Source of the DNA: Cyanobium sp. Cruz-8D1
GTDB lineage: Bacteria > Cyanobacteriota > Cyanobacteriia > PCC-6307 > Cyanobiaceae
DNA: 64,000 bases
Direction: 5' to 3'
Assembly: GCF_024345975.1 (NCBI RefSeq)
Contig: NZ_JAGQCD010000013.1
Span: 1 to 64,000, forward strand
Shown here: positions 17,007-26,465 of the stretch, in pieces
Numbering within the stretch: position 1 is the stretch's first letter
How the letters are laid out: each line of letters starts with the position of its first letter
Notes under the pieces: generated by a model
Seen by the model: only the letters and a program-made list of their open reading frames with translations
What the model was told of the DNA's origin: nothing
The model's database searches: none
Position numbers and translations under genes: made by a program

Positions 17007-18085
17007 TTGGCCTCCTGCTGCATCTGCCGGCGGCAGACCACGAGCACGGCGATCAGCACCGCCGTGGCCAGGGCCAGCCAGAGGAAACGCATCTCGGCAT
17101 TGGCCAGCACCAGGGCGATGGACGCCAGCCACTGGGTGAAGGCATAGATGACCACCACGGTGCGGCGATGGCTGAAGCCGGCCCGCAGCAGCCGGTGGTG
17201 CAGGTGACGGCGATCGGGATAGAAGGGCGAGCGGCCGGCCTTGAGGCGGCCCATGATCACCGCCGACATGTCGGCCAGGGGCAAGGACAGGATCAACAGG
17301 GGCAGCAACAGGCTGACGCTGGTGAGCCGCTTGGCCGGACCCACGATGCTGATCGCCGCCAGGGCGAAGCCGAGGAAGTAGGAGCCGCCATCCCCCATGA
17401 AGATGCGGGCGGGGTTGAAGTTGTGGCGCAGGAACCCCAGACAGCTGCCGGCCAGGGCCGCCGCCAGCAGGCCGGCGGCGGGCTGGCTGAGGCTGAAGCT
17501 CACCGAGAGCAACCCCACGGCCGCGATGCCGCTCACCCCGGCCGCCAGCCCATCAAGGCCATCGAGCCAGTTGATCGCGTTGGTGATCCCCACCAGCCAG
17601 ACCACCGTCGCCAGCAGGCTCAGCCCCTCCGGCAAGGGCAGCGAGGAGAGGGAGTCCCCCAGGCCAAACGGCAGGTCGATGCTGCCGATGCGCACGCCCT
17701 GGTTCCACACCGCCGCAGCCACCAGCACCTGGCCGAACAGGCGCGGCAGGGGGGGCAGGGCGAACAGGTCATCGGCCAGGCCGATGACGAAATAGCAGAG
17801 GGCCCCCGCCAGAGTGGTCCAGATCAGCTGGTCCTTGTCCGGCGACAGCTCGGCGAAGCCGGCGAAGGCCCAGGTGCAGGCCAGCGAAAGGCTGAAGCCG
17901 GCCACGATGCCGACCCCACCGAGCCGCACCATGGGCAGGGTGTGCTGTTTGCGCTCATCGGGCGGATCGACCAGCCCCCAGCGCAGTCCGAGCCGCCGGA
18001 CCACCGGCACGATCAGCGCCGTGAGCAGGGCCGCCGCCGTGGCCGTGATCAAGGCCGCCGCGTTGGGGCTGTAGGCGAGGGTCAC
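17003..18085 (-). CDS. WecA/MraY-type undecaprenyl-phosphate sugar-1-phosphate transferase
   Basis: A 360-residue polytopic membrane enzyme of glycosyltransferase family 4, predicted to start lipid-linked polysaccharide synthesis by moving a HexNAc-1-phosphate to undecaprenyl phosphate. It shows about ten transmembrane helices, the [21 protein letters not shown] loop near residue 40, [15 protein letters not shown] near residue 165 and the [11 protein letters not shown] stretch near 230 (catalytic Asp residues). The C-terminal [15 protein letters not shown] matches the WecA cytoplasmic loop. Starts at GTG; coupled to cinA. Confidence 0.9.
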   Translation of the reverse strand: MTLAYSPNAAALITATAAALLTALIVPVVRRLGLRWGLVDPPDERKQHTLPMVRLGGVGIVAGFSLSLACTWAFAGFAELSPDKDQLIWTTLAGALCYFVIGLADDLFALPPLPRLFGQVLVAAAVWNQGVRIGSIDLPFGLGDSLSSLPLPEGLSLLATVVWLVGITNAINWLDGLDGLAAGVSGIAAVGLLSVSFSLSQPAAGLLAAALAGSCLGFLRHNFNPARIFMGDGGSYFLGFALAAISIVGPAKRLTSVSLLLPLLILSLPLADMSAVIMGRLKAGRSPFYPDRRHLHHRLLRAGFSHRRTVVVIYAFTQWLASIALVLANAEMRFLWLALATAVLIAVLVVCRRQMQQEAK

Positions 18086-18143
18086 AACGGCGGGCCGGAA
18101 AGCAGCGGACCTGTAGGCGCCACGTTACGGGCGAACGGGTCCG

Positions 18144-19457
18144 TCAGGCGTGCTGAAGCTCACGTTGGCGCCCGTAGAGGGGGAAGCGCCCGCAAAGGGA
18201 AGCCACCCGTTCCCGGCAGCGCAGCTCGACGGCGGCATCGTCCTGCTGCAGCAGGCGATCGGCGATGACATCGGCCACCTCACGGAAGGCCTCGGCATCG
18301 AAGCCGCGCGTGGTGAGCGCGGCGCTGCCCAGGCGCAGGCCACTGGTCACGAACGGGGACTCCGGATCGAAGGGCACCGTGTTCTTGTTGGCGGTGATGT
18401 TGACATCGCTCACCAGTCGGTCGGCCAGCTTGCCGGTCAGGCCGATGGAGCGCAGGTCGAGCAGCACCAGATGGTTGTCGGTGCCGCCGGAGACCACGGC
18501 GATGCCCCGCTCCTGGATCCGCTCGGCCAGGGCCTGGGCGTTGCGCACCACTTGCTGGCTGTAGCTGCGGAAGCTCGGCTGCAGCGCTTCCCCGAAGGCC
18601 ACGGCCTTGGCAGCAATCACGTGCTCCAGGGGGCCGCCCTGGGAGCCTGGGAAGACGGCCTTGTCGAACTGGCGGCCGAAGTCGGCGTCGTTGCAGAGAA
18701 TCAGGCCACCCCGGGGGCCCCGCAGGGTCTTGTGGGTGGTGGTGGTGACCACATGGCAGTGGGGCAGGGGGCTGGGGTGCACCCCGGAGGCCACCAGGCC
18801 GGCGACGTGGGCCATGTCGGCCAGCAGGTAGGCGCCCACCTCGTCGGCGATGGCGCGGAAGGCGGCGAAATCGATCGTGCGGGGGTAGGCGGAATAGCCG
18901 CAGATGATCAGCTTCGGCCGGTGCTCCAGAGCCAGCTGGCGGATGGTGTCGAAGTTGAGCCGGTGGGTCTCGGGATCGACGCCGTAGTGGACGGCCTTGA
19001 ACCACTTGCCCGACACATTCACCGGGGAGCCGTGGGTGAGGTGGCCGCCGTGGGAGAGATCCATGCCCAGGATCGTGTCGCCGGGCTCGAGCAGGGCCAG
19101 GAAGACAGCGAAGTTGGCCTGGGCGCCGCTGTGGGGCTGGACATTGGCCCAGGCGGCACCGAACAGCTGCTTGGCCCGCTCGATCGCCAGGTCCTCGATG
19201 ATGTCGACGTGCTCGCAGCCGCCGTAGTAGCGCTTGTGGGGCAGGCCTTCGGCGTACTTGTTGGTAAGTACCGAACCCTGGGCCTCCATCACCGCCCTTG
19301 AGGTGAAGTTTTCGCTGGCGATCAGCTCCAGATGGGTCTGCTGGCGCCGCAGCTCCTTCTCGATCAGGGCGGCGATGGCCGGATCGCCACTGGCCAGGGG
19401 GCTGTCGATGGGCGCAGGCGCAAGGCCGTGATCCGCTCGGTCCGCTCGGTCCGCCAT
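18144..19457 (-). CDS. glyA: Serine hydroxymethyltransferase
   Basis: PLP enzyme interconverting serine and glycine with tetrahydrofolate; it supplies one-carbon units. From the ATG at 19457 the protein has 437 residues, normal for the family. It shows [29 protein letters not shown], and the PLP-lysine motif [16 protein letters not shown] near residue 240. A TTG at 19490 would add 11 residues. tRNA-Arg and its terminator lie just upstream, so glyA probably has its own promoter within 19458-19537. Confidence 0.97.
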   Translation of the reverse strand: MADRADRADHGLAPAPIDSPLASGDPAIAALIEKELRRQQTHLELIASENFTSRAVMEAQGSVLTNKYAEGLPHKRYYGGCEHVDIIEDLAIERAKQLFGAAWANVQPHSGAQANFAVFLALLEPGDTILGMDLSHGGHLTHGSPVNVSGKWFKAVHYGVDPETHRLNFDTIRQLALEHRPKLIICGYSAYPRTIDFAAFRAIADEVGAYLLADMAHVAGLVASGVHPSPLPHCHVVTTTTHKTLRGPRGGLILCNDADFGRQFDKAVFPGSQGGPLEHVIAAKAVAFGEALQPSFRSYSQQVVRNAQALAERIQERGIAVVSGGTDNHLVLLDLRSIGLTGKLADRLVSDVNITANKNTVPFDPESPFVTSGLRLGSAALTTRGFDAEAFREVADVIADRLLQQDDAAVELRCRERVASLCGRFPLYGRQRELQHA

Positions 19458-19537
19458 GGGGCTACGCAATGTGGACCCGATCGTAGGCAAACGGCGCTGG
19501 GTTGGCCGGGCCCCGGGCGCGGGCCAGCCCGGTGGCC

Positions 19538-19562
19538 AAAAAAAAACCGCCCCGGAGGGCGG
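19538..19562 (-). terminator. Terminator of tRNA-Arg
   Basis: On the minus strand a perfect 6-pair stem CCGCCC/GGGCGG (plus-strand 19547-19552 with 19557-19562) with a 4-base loop is followed by nine T residues (19538-19546). It lies 13 bases past the 3' end of tRNA-Arg and separates it from glyA. Confidence 0.85.
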
Positions 19563-19575
19563 TGAGAAATGGAAC

Positions 19576-19648
19576 GCGCCTGGAGAGATTCGAACTCCCG
19601 ACCCTCTGATCCGTAGTCAGATGCTCTAATCCGCTGAGCTACAAGCGC
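19576..19648 (-). tRNA. tRNA-Arg (anticodon ACG)
   Basis: A 73-base cloverleaf: acceptor GCGCUUG/CAGGCGC, D arm with AGCUCAGCGGAUUAGAGC, anticodon arm CUGACUACGGAUCAG with anticodon ACG, T arm GGGAGUUCGAAUCUCUC. The A at position 34 is expected to be edited to inosine by TadA. No encoded CCA. It lies upstream of glyA with its own terminator. Confidence 0.97.
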
Positions 19649-19764
19649 CTGCCAGGTCATTCTCACCCCATGGGGTGCCGATCCGTCAACAACGCCCCTG
19701 CCGCCTTCGCCCCGATAGGGTCCACTTCAGAGCGCCACCACCGCCTGCGGCGGACTTTCCCACC

Positions 19765-20004
19765 ATGCCGATTCGCTGGTACGGGCCTGCTGATCCCGAC
19801 GATCCCACCTATCGGCACTTCGCGCGGATCGTGAATCTCACGCTCCATGCCGCCCTGTTCGCCGCCGTGAACAGCGGCCTCTGGTTCGTCCAAGGGATGC
19901 GGCACCCCTGGTCCCACCTGGAGTGGCTCACGGTCGGCTGGGCCGGACTGCTGCTGCTCCATGGCAGCGTGGTGGTGCTGCAACGCCCCCAACCCCAGCC
20001 ATGA
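19765..20004 (+). CDS. Small two-helix membrane protein
   Basis: A 79-residue protein with the start MPIRWYGPADPDDPTYRHFA, a first hydrophobic helix (about residues 25-42) with a tryptophan-rich loop (WFVQGMRHPWSHLEWL) and a second helix (about 56-73). It resembles the small two-transmembrane-domain family found in cyanobacteria. Function unknown. The ATG at 19765 follows a CACC stretch; its stop overlaps the next start as ATGA. Confidence 0.75.
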   Translation: MPIRWYGPADPDDPTYRHFARIVNLTLHAALFAAVNSGLWFVQGMRHPWSHLEWLTVGWAGLLLLHGSVVVLQRPQPQP

Positions 20005-20288
20005 CGCTTGCCGCCGCCGATCTCGAAGAACTGAGCCGGACGATCGCGGACCGGCTCTACGTGCAGGTGGCCGGCTGGCACCTGTATCTGGGTGATGCGG
20101 GCCTGGCCCAGACCCTGGCGATCGAGTGTGCGGCCCGGCTCGACCAGGGCGCCGAGGTCTGTGCCCGCCAGGCCCTGGAGGCGGTGCAGGTGCCGATCGG
20201 CGGCGGGGCGACGCGCCTGCCCCTGGCGCGACTGGTGCCCGCGGGCCAGCTGAGGGATCTCGAAGACGTGCTGCAACCCTTTTGCTGA
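20001..20288 (+). CDS. DUF3181 family protein
   Basis: A 95-residue soluble cyanobacterial protein of unknown function. The conserved stretch ADRLYVQVAGWHLYLGDAGL near residue 20 and VQVPIGGGATRLPLARLVP near residue 65 identify the family with moderate confidence. It is coupled by a 4-base overlap to the preceding two-helix membrane protein, which suggests related roles. Confidence 0.7.
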   Translation: MTLAAADLEELSRTIADRLYVQVAGWHLYLGDAGLAQTLAIECAARLDQGAEVCARQALEAVQVPIGGGATRLPLARLVPAGQLRDLEDVLQPFC

Positions 20289-20344
20289 CATCCACTGCTG
20301 GAAGGCCTGTCTGCCGATAAGGTGACGCCCCACGCAGGCGGGTC

Positions 20345-20602
20345 GTGCTGGTCATCGAAGTCACCAATGCCCGCGACGTGGTGCGCCAGCGCATCGGCAG
20401 GCTCGGCGGGCGTCTGATCGGCAAGGTGGTCGATGCGGAGGCCCAGGTGGAGAAGGCCCTGATCCAGGAACTGGAGACGGCCTTCCGGGATTTCGGCATC
20501 GAAGCCAGAATCGTCTCGATCGATGGCCCGAAGATGATCGGCCGTTCCCATCTGGAGATTCCCGTCCAGGTCCGCGAGGACCGCCAGGTGAAACTTTCCT
20601 AG
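20345..20602 (+). CDS. Conserved hypothetical protein
   Basis: An 85-residue protein from a GTG start with no membrane segment. The sequence has a regular alpha/beta character: TNARDVVRQRIGRLGGRLIG, a helical stretch AEAQVEKALIQELETAF, and a final strand SHLEIPVQVREDRQVKL. I cannot assign a domain. It lies 56 bases downstream of the DUF3181 gene on the same strand and is convergent with murJ. Confidence 0.65.
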   Translation: MLVIEVTNARDVVRQRIGRLGGRLIGKVVDAEAQVEKALIQELETAFRDFGIEARIVSIDGPKMIGRSHLEIPVQVREDRQVKLS

Positions 20603-20636
20603 GCCCGCTCAGCACGACCCACGACGGCACAGCCCC

Positions 20637-22241
20637 TCAGGAGCGGCGGCGCACCATCTGCAGCAGCTGGCGGGCCTCCGGCACACCGGCAAGGGACGTC
20701 AGCAGTCCGTACAGACCCACCGCCAGGCCGCCGCAGAGCACGTTCTGCAGCAGCAGGCCCCCCAGACCCGGGGGCCAGACCACTTGCAGCGAAAGCCACC
20801 AGCAGGCCGCCCCGGCGGCCACCGCGGCCAGCAGCAGCTTGCCGCTGTCGACGGCCCAGAGCCGCAGGGGCAGGCCCCCCAGCCGGCTGCTCAGGGCCAG
20901 CAGCAGCCCCGCGCAGGTGATCAGATTCACCGCCACGGTGGCCAGCACCAGGCCGGCGGCCCCGGCGTTGAGCATCGGCAGCTGGTTGCCCCAGGCGGGG
21001 GTGGGGCCGCCGGTGAAAGCCCAGCAGAACACAGCGTTGAGGCCGATCCCCGCCAACGACCAGCGGAAGGGGGTGTTGGCGTCGCCGAGGGCGTAGAACA
21101 CGCGCACCAGCACGTCACGGCCCAGGTAGGCCGGCATACCGATCCCGTAGGCCATCAGCAGCTGACCCACCAGGTCGGCGGCGCTGCGGTCGAAGGCGCC
21201 GCGTTGATAGATCAGCGCCACGATCGGCACCGCCAGCGCCACCATCAGCGCTCCCAGCGGCAGCATCGTGGCGTTGGAGAGCATCAGGCCCTGGCGGATA
21301 CGGCCGATCAGCTCGGGCCGGTCCTCCGGCGCCGTGAGCCTGGCGTACACCGGCAGCAGCGGCACCAGCAGCACATTCGAGAGCAGGCCCAGGGGCGTCT
21401 GCACCAGCAGGTTGGCGTAGCCCAGGCCGGCCGCCGCCGCCGGCAGGCCCGAAGCGAAGAACAGCGACACGAACACGTTGATCTGGAGCATGCCGGAGGA
21501 GAGGGTGGCCGGACCCATCACCTTCAGCACCTCCCGCACGCCGGGATCGCGCCAGTCCCATACCAGTTGCAGCCGGTTGAGGCCCTCCTTGGCCAGGGCC
21601 GGCAGCTGGATCAGCCACTGCAGGACCGCCCCCACCGTGGTGCTGGCGGCCAGCACCACACCGCCGATCACCGCTGTGGCGGGCAGGGTGATGCTGCTGC
21701 CCAGCTGCCACCAGAGCAGACCGATGCCACCGATGACGGCAACGCTGGAGAGCAGCGGGCTGACCGAGGGCAGCCAGAACACGTCAGCGGCGTTGAGGGC
21801 GCCGAAGCCGAGGCCGATCAGGCCCGCGAACAGGGCCATCGGCGCCATCCAGCGCAGCTGGAGAACGGCCAGGGCGTGGCGCTCCGGGTCCAGGCTGGGA
21901 CCCACCAGATCAATCAGCGGATCAGCGGCCACCAGTAACAGCAGGGTGACGACGATCAGGCCCGCCCCCACCAGGGTGTTGATGCTGGCCAGCACATGGG
22001 CACCCTGGTGGCGGGGCCGCCGGGCGAGCACGCTCACCATGGCGCTGTGGAACGGTCCGTTGATGCCCCCAAGCAGGATCAGCAGGAAGCCCGGCAACAC
22101 GTAGGCGTAGTTGTAGGCGTCATAGGCCGCTCCCACGCCGAAGGCGGCGGCAATCACCTGCTGGCGCACCAGTCCCGCCACCTTGCTGAGGGCGGTGGCC
22201 GCCCCCACGATCAGGGCAATCCGGCGCAGGGATCGGGCCAT
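20637..22241 (-). CDS. murJ: Lipid II flippase MurJ
   Basis: MOP-superfamily flippase that moves the peptidoglycan precursor lipid II across the cytoplasmic membrane. The 534-residue protein has 13-14 transmembrane helices. It opens with SLRRIALIVGAATALSKVAG (the RxxGxxR-type N-terminal segment), followed by AYDAYNYAYVLPGFL and the GGINGPFHSAMVSVL loop, all MurJ/MviN signatures. It starts at the ATG 22239-22241, divergent from sfsA. Confidence 0.95.
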   Translation of the reverse strand: MARSLRRIALIVGAATALSKVAGLVRQQVIAAAFGVGAAYDAYNYAYVLPGFLLILLGGINGPFHSAMVSVLARRPRHQGAHVLASINTLVGAGLIVVTLLLLVAADPLIDLVGPSLDPERHALAVLQLRWMAPMALFAGLIGLGFGALNAADVFWLPSVSPLLSSVAVIGGIGLLWWQLGSSITLPATAVIGGVVLAASTTVGAVLQWLIQLPALAKEGLNRLQLVWDWRDPGVREVLKVMGPATLSSGMLQINVFVSLFFASGLPAAAAGLGYANLLVQTPLGLLSNVLLVPLLPVYARLTAPEDRPELIGRIRQGLMLSNATMLPLGALMVALAVPIVALIYQRGAFDRSAADLVGQLLMAYGIGMPAYLGRDVLVRVFYALGDANTPFRWSLAGIGLNAVFCWAFTGGPTPAWGNQLPMLNAGAAGLVLATVAVNLITCAGLLLALSSRLGGLPLRLWAVDSGKLLLAAVAAGAACWWLSLQVVWPPGLGGLLLQNVLCGGLAVGLYGLLTSLAGVPEARQLLQMVRRRS

Positions 22242-22307
22242 GGCGGCTGGGCACTGCCCATCGGGACGCACGGCAGTATGGCCCTCCTCCCCCGGGCACC
22301 CGATCCC

Positions 22308-23066
22308 ATGGCCCCTGCGACCGTTGCCGTGCCCGTGCTGCCCACCGGTCCGCTGCTGGAGGGGGTGCTGCTGAAGCGCTACAAGCGTTTCCTGGCCGAC
22401 GTGGCACTGGACGATGGTCGGACGGTGACGGCCCACTGCCCCAACACCGGGCCCATGACCGGGGTGCTGCGGCCGGGCGGGCGGGTGCGCCTGCGCCACG
22501 ACCCCTCCCCCAGCCGCAAGCTGGCCTGGACCTGGGAACAGGCTGAGGTGCCGGCCCATGGCGGCGGCCTGGTGTGGGTGGGGGTCAACACGGCGCTGCC
22601 CAACCGGCTGGTGCGAGCCACCGTTGAAGCGGGGGTCCTGGAACCCTGGCTGGGTCCCATCGGCACGATCCGGGCCGAGGTGCCCTACGGCGAAGGGCGC
22701 CGCAGCCGCATCGATCTGCTGCTGACGCCGGCGGAAGGGGCCGCCGATCCCCGGCCGATCTACCTGGAGGTGAAGAACACCACCTGGAGCGACGGTGATC
22801 TGGCCCTGTTTCCCGACACGGTCACCGAGCGGGGCCAGAAACATCTGGTGGAGCTCACGGCCCTGGTGCCCGGGGCCCGGGCCGTGCTGGTGCCCTGCCT
22901 GAGCCGTGGCGACGTGACCCGCTTCGCTCCGGGGGACAGTGCCGACCCTCGCTACGGGGAACTGTTCCGAACGGCCGTGGCCGCCGGGGTGGAGGTCCTC
23001 CCCTGCCGCTACAGCTTCAGCGACGGCTCAGTGGCGTACCTCGGCCTTGCCGATCAGGCGTGGTGA
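22308..23066 (+). CDS. sfsA: SfsA family DNA/RNA nuclease-like protein
   Basis: A 252-residue protein of the sugar fermentation stimulation (SfsA) family. It shows EGVLLKRYKRFLADVALDDG, HCPNTGPMTGVLRPG, the nuclease-like core IYLEVKNTTWSD with FPDTVTERGQKHL, and a C-terminal PCRYSFSDGSVAYLG. The Asp/Glu-Val-Lys pattern suggests a PD-(D/E)XK-type fold. The ATG at 22278 would add 10 residues; 22308 leaves 66 bases for the divergent promoters. It overlaps the convergent DUF4278 gene by 13 bases. Confidence 0.93.
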   Translation: MAPATVAVPVLPTGPLLEGVLLKRYKRFLADVALDDGRTVTAHCPNTGPMTGVLRPGGRVRLRHDPSPSRKLAWTWEQAEVPAHGGGLVWVGVNTALPNRLVRATVEAGVLEPWLGPIGTIRAEVPYGEGRRSRIDLLLTPAEGAADPRPIYLEVKNTTWSDGDLALFPDTVTERGQKHLVELTALVPGARAVLVPCLSRGDVTRFAPGDSADPRYGELFRTAVAAGVEVLPCRYSFSDGSVAYLGLADQAW

Positions 23067-23248
23067 GGGTGGTAGTGGGTGCCGCGGTAGATGAGGTCGA
23101 GCCCCTCATCAGCGTGGGAAGGCTGATGCAGCAGCGGCGAGGCGTAGTGGTGGCCGCGGTAGACGTGCTCCATCGGGGCGGCTGAGGGACGCTCGTCGTG
23201 GGAGTGGTCGTAGGGAAGACCGCGGTAGCAGAGGTCGGAATGGGCCAT
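23054..23248 (-). CDS. DUF4278 family small protein
   Basis: A 64-residue protein with three copies of the YRG-x-x-Y motif (CYRGLPY, VYRGHHY, IYRGTHY), the hallmark of DUF4278, and a histidine-rich C-terminus (HYHPHHA). Such proteins are common in cyanobacteria and of unknown function. Its 3' end overlaps the convergent sfsA end by 13 bases. Confidence 0.8.
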   Translation of the reverse strand: MAHSDLCYRGLPYDHSHDERPSAAPMEHVYRGHHYASPLLHQPSHADEGLDLIYRGTHYHPHHA

Positions 23249-23452
23249 GGGGACAGGAGCGGAGACGGAAGGGCTGGAGCTGGTGCCCGCCCTGGGCGCG
23301 CCATGAGCGCGGAACGGGGGACATGGACCTGCCTGGATCATCTCTAGCGCCTTTCCACTGTTCAGAATGAACATTTACGCGAATTCTTTGCATTCTCTGA
23401 GGAGCTGGGAGTGACAGGCGTCGCAGCCAGCCCGGACCCTCGGCCGCGTTTT

Positions 23453-23492
23453 GTATCGGTTCAGACATTGGAACGCCTCCCCCTCCTAGATA
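23453..23492 (+). promoter_or_regulatory. Candidate NtcA-regulated promoter of amt
   Basis: GTA-N8-GAC at 23453-23466 matches the NtcA consensus at five of six fixed bases. TAGATA (23487-23492), a weak -10 box, follows after 20 bases, close to the usual 22-23. Ammonium transporters are classic NtcA targets, which supports the reading, but one mismatch and the short spacing leave it unproven. The leader to the ATG at 23639 would be about 140 bases. Confidence 0.4.
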
Positions 23493-23638
23493 GTCGGTCG
23501 TTGTTGATGCCTACATCGGCGTCAGAAGTCGAGCGTTCTCTTCACCACGTTCCCATGATCGCTTCAAGTCACCAGCCCAAGGTTCGACCACCGAGAAGCC
23601 TCAGGGAGGCCAGTCTCCTGGAGGCTCCCACACTGTTA

Positions 23639-25000
23639 ATGCGCAAGGTTCGTGGTCTGTCTTCCCAGGAGGGGCTCACCTGGCTCGCCTGCGTGCCTCT
23701 GGCTCTGTTCGGGCTGGGCGTCTTCAACCTCTCGGCCCACGCGGCCGAACTGCCCGAGCTCACGCCCGCTTTCCTGATCAACAACCTCTGGTTGGCGATT
23801 GCGGCCTTCCTGGTGATCTTCATGAACGCCGGCTTCGCCATGGTGGAGGCCGGCCTCTGCCGCCAGAAGAACGCCGTCAACATCCTGGCCAAGAACCTGA
23901 TCGTTTTCGCCCTGGCGGTCACGGCCTACTGGTTCATCGGCTATTCCCTGATGTACGGCGATTCGATCGCCGGTGGCTGGCTGCACTTCAAGGGTCTGTT
24001 CTTTGATCCCACCGTCACCGCTGAAATGGTGACCGAAGGCAAGCTCACCCCGAGCGTTGACTTCCTCTTCCAGGCCGCCTTCGCCGGCACCGCCGCCACG
24101 ATCGTCTCCGGCCTGGTGGCCGAGCGGATCAAGTTCAAGGAGTTCGTGATCTTCTCCCTGATCCTTGTCGGCATCATCTACCCGATCGCCGGCAGCTGGA
24201 AGTGGAACGCCAACGGCTGGCTCAACCAGCTCGGTTTCATCGACTTCGCCGGCTCCACCCTGGTCCACTCCGTCGGAGCCTGGGCGGGCGTGGTCGGCGC
24301 CATGATCCTCGGCCCCCGCATCGGCAAGTACGTCGACTCCAAGCCCCAGGCCATCCCCGGCCACAGTCTCGCCCTGGCCACCCTGGGTGCCCTGATCCTC
24401 TGGCTCGGCTGGTACGGCTTCAACCCGGGTTCCGTCCTGGCCATGACCGAAGCCGTTCCCTACATCGCCGTCACCACCACCCTCGGCGCCGCCGGCGGCG
24501 GCATCGCCGGCACCTTGGTCTCACAGTTCCACTCCGGCAAGCCCGACCTGACGATGACCATCAACGGCATCCTGGCCGGCCTGGTGGGCGTCACAGCCGG
24601 CTGCGACGGCTTCCCGATGTGGGCCGCCTGGGTGGTGGGCTTCATCGGCGGCGCCCTCGTTGTCTATGCCGTCAGCTTCGTCGACTCCATCGGCATCGAC
24701 GACCCCGTCGGCGCCTTCTCCGTCCATGGCATCGGCGGCATCTGGGGCACCCTGGCCGTCGGCCTGTTCAACAAGGACGCCGGCCTGCTGTTCGGCAAGG
24801 GCTTCAACCAGCTCGGCCTGCAGTTCCTTGGCGTCTTCGCTTACGCCATTTTCACGATCGTCACGGCCTTGATCCTCTGGAGCATCCTCGGCGCCTTCAC
24901 CGGCGGCATCCGGGTGCACGAGAAGGAGGAGATGGTCGGTCTCGACATCAGCGAGCACGGCATGGAGGCCTATCCCGACTTCGTGGCGTCCTCCAACTGA
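23639..25000 (+). CDS. amt: Ammonium transporter (Amt family)
   Basis: Ammonium channel of the cytoplasmic membrane. From the ATG at 23639 the protein has 453 residues: an N-terminal signal-like helix ending NLSAHAAELP, then about 11 transmembrane helices. The twin pore histidines fall at residue 210 (LVHSVGAWAG) and residue 363 (SVHGIGGIWGT). The MNAGFAMVEAGLCRQKN motif near residue 60 is typical. The frame stays open to 23411, but that would cover the predicted promoter; an ATG at 23555 is another alternative. A strong terminator follows. Confidence 0.96.
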   Translation: MRKVRGLSSQEGLTWLACVPLALFGLGVFNLSAHAAELPELTPAFLINNLWLAIAAFLVIFMNAGFAMVEAGLCRQKNAVNILAKNLIVFALAVTAYWFIGYSLMYGDSIAGGWLHFKGLFFDPTVTAEMVTEGKLTPSVDFLFQAAFAGTAATIVSGLVAERIKFKEFVIFSLILVGIIYPIAGSWKWNANGWLNQLGFIDFAGSTLVHSVGAWAGVVGAMILGPRIGKYVDSKPQAIPGHSLALATLGALILWLGWYGFNPGSVLAMTEAVPYIAVTTTLGAAGGGIAGTLVSQFHSGKPDLTMTINGILAGLVGVTAGCDGFPMWAAWVVGFIGGALVVYAVSFVDSIGIDDPVGAFSVHGIGGIWGTLAVGLFNKDAGLLFGKGFNQLGLQFLGVFAYAIFTIVTALILWSILGAFTGGIRVHEKEEMVGLDISEHGMEAYPDFVASSN

Positions 25001-25025
25001 CCTTCAGTCTTCGTTCCCCCTTTTC

Positions 25026-25053
25026 AACCGCGGTTTCGGCCGCGGTTTTTTTT
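25026..25053 (+). terminator. Terminator downstream of amt
   Basis: A perfect 8-pair stem AACCGCGG/CCGCGGTT (25026-25033 with 25040-25047) around a 6-base loop runs into a block of eight T residues (25046-25053). This is a textbook rho-independent terminator, 25 bases after the amt stop. Confidence 0.92.
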
Positions 25054-25104
25054 CGCCCGCCCCCTCGCCGACCCCCATAGAGTCGGCACAACCGGACCTA
25101 GCCA

Positions 25105-26313
25105 GTGGACACCCGAGCCTTCAAGCGTTCCCTTCACCATTCGGATCGCTACAACCGCCGCGGCTTCGGCCTGGGTGAGGAGGTCGCGGGCAGCCTCGAG
25201 CAGGCCTATCAGAGCAATCTGATCGCCAGCCTCAGGGAGAACGGCCACGTGCTGCAGCGCGGTCGTCTCAAGATCCGCCTGGCCGAGGCCTTCGGCTTCT
25301 GCTGGGGGGTGGAGCGGGCCGTGGCGATGGCCTACGAAACCCGCCGCCATTACCCCAGCGAGCGGATCTGGATCACCAACGAGATCATCCACAACCCTTC
25401 GGTCAACGCCCATCTGCGTCAGATGGACGTCCGCTTCATCCCCGTCGACGACGACGTCAAGGACTTCTCCGAGGTGGGCACCGGTGATGTGGTGATCCTG
25501 CCCGCCTTCGGCGCCACCGTCCAGGAGATGCAGCTGCTCAACGAGCGCGGCTGCCACATCGTCGACACCACCTGCCCCTGGGTGTCAAAGGTGTGGAACA
25601 CGGTGGAGAAGCACAAGAAGCACGCCTTCACCTCGATCATCCACGGCAAGGTGAAGCACGAGGAGACGCTCGCCACCAGCTCCTTTGCCGGCACCTACCT
25701 GGTGGTGCTCGATCTGGCCGAAGCCCGCATGGTCAGCGATTTCATCCTCGAGCGGGGCCAGGGGGCCATCGATCGGCAGGCCTTCATGACCCATTTCGCC
25801 AATGCCTGCTCCCCAGGCTTCGACCCGGACCGGGACCTGGCGCGGGTGGGCGTCGCCAACCAGACCACCATGCTCAAGAGCGAAACGGAGGAGATCGGGC
25901 GGCTGTTCGAGCGCACCATGCTGCAGCGCTTCGGCCCCGCCGAACTGGACGAGCACTTCCTGGCCTTCAACACCATCTGCGATGCCACCCAGGAGCGCCA
26001 GGACGCCATGTTCGCCCTGGTGGACGAGCCCCTCGACCTGATGGTGGTCATCGGTGGCTACAACTCCTCCAACACCACCCACCTGCAGGAGATCGCCGTC
26101 AGCCGCGGCATCCGCTCCTTCCACATCGACACCCCCGAGCGGATCGGTCCTGGCAACCGCATCGAGCACAAGCCCCTGGGGGGTGCCCTGGAGACCCTGG
26201 AACCCTTCCTGCCGGCCGGGCCGGTCCGGGTGGGCCTCACCTCCGGCGCCTCCACCCCCGACCGGGTGGTGGAGGATGTGATCGAGCGCCTGGTGGTGCT
26301 CAGCGAGGCGTGA
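25105..26313 (+). CDS. ispH: 4-Hydroxy-3-methylbut-2-enyl diphosphate reductase
   Basis: Last enzyme of the MEP isoprenoid pathway, an Fe-S protein making IPP and DMAPP for carotenoid, phytol and quinone synthesis. The 402-residue protein is the longer cyanobacterial/plastid type. The three cluster cysteines lie in GFCWGVERA near residue 65, [10 protein letters not shown] near 158 and [10 protein letters not shown] near 293; the catalytic-site TEE stretch is present (SETEEIG). It starts at a GTG at 25105, 52 bases after the amt terminator. Confidence 0.96.
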   Translation: MDTRAFKRSLHHSDRYNRRGFGLGEEVAGSLEQAYQSNLIASLRENGHVLQRGRLKIRLAEAFGFCWGVERAVAMAYETRRHYPSERIWITNEIIHNPSVNAHLRQMDVRFIPVDDDVKDFSEVGTGDVVILPAFGATVQEMQLLNERGCHIVDTTCPWVSKVWNTVEKHKKHAFTSIIHGKVKHEETLATSSFAGTYLVVLDLAEARMVSDFILERGQGAIDRQAFMTHFANACSPGFDPDRDLARVGVANQTTMLKSETEEIGRLFERTMLQRFGPAELDEHFLAFNTICDATQERQDAMFALVDEPLDLMVVIGGYNSSNTTHLQEIAVSRGIRSFHIDTPERIGPGNRIEHKPLGGALETLEPFLPAGPVRVGLTSGASTPDRVVEDVIERLVVLSEA

Positions 26314-26465
26314 GCCGCCAGCCCGGATGACCCCGCGGGGAGCAGGAACCGACCGGGTGGCTTTAGATTCGTGAAATCTTTGTCTGCCCCCAGGCCGCCG
26401 GGGAAAGATCAACCTCTGTCCTTTCCAGCTGCTCCCCTCTGACCCACCGCACGCCCCAGATCACG

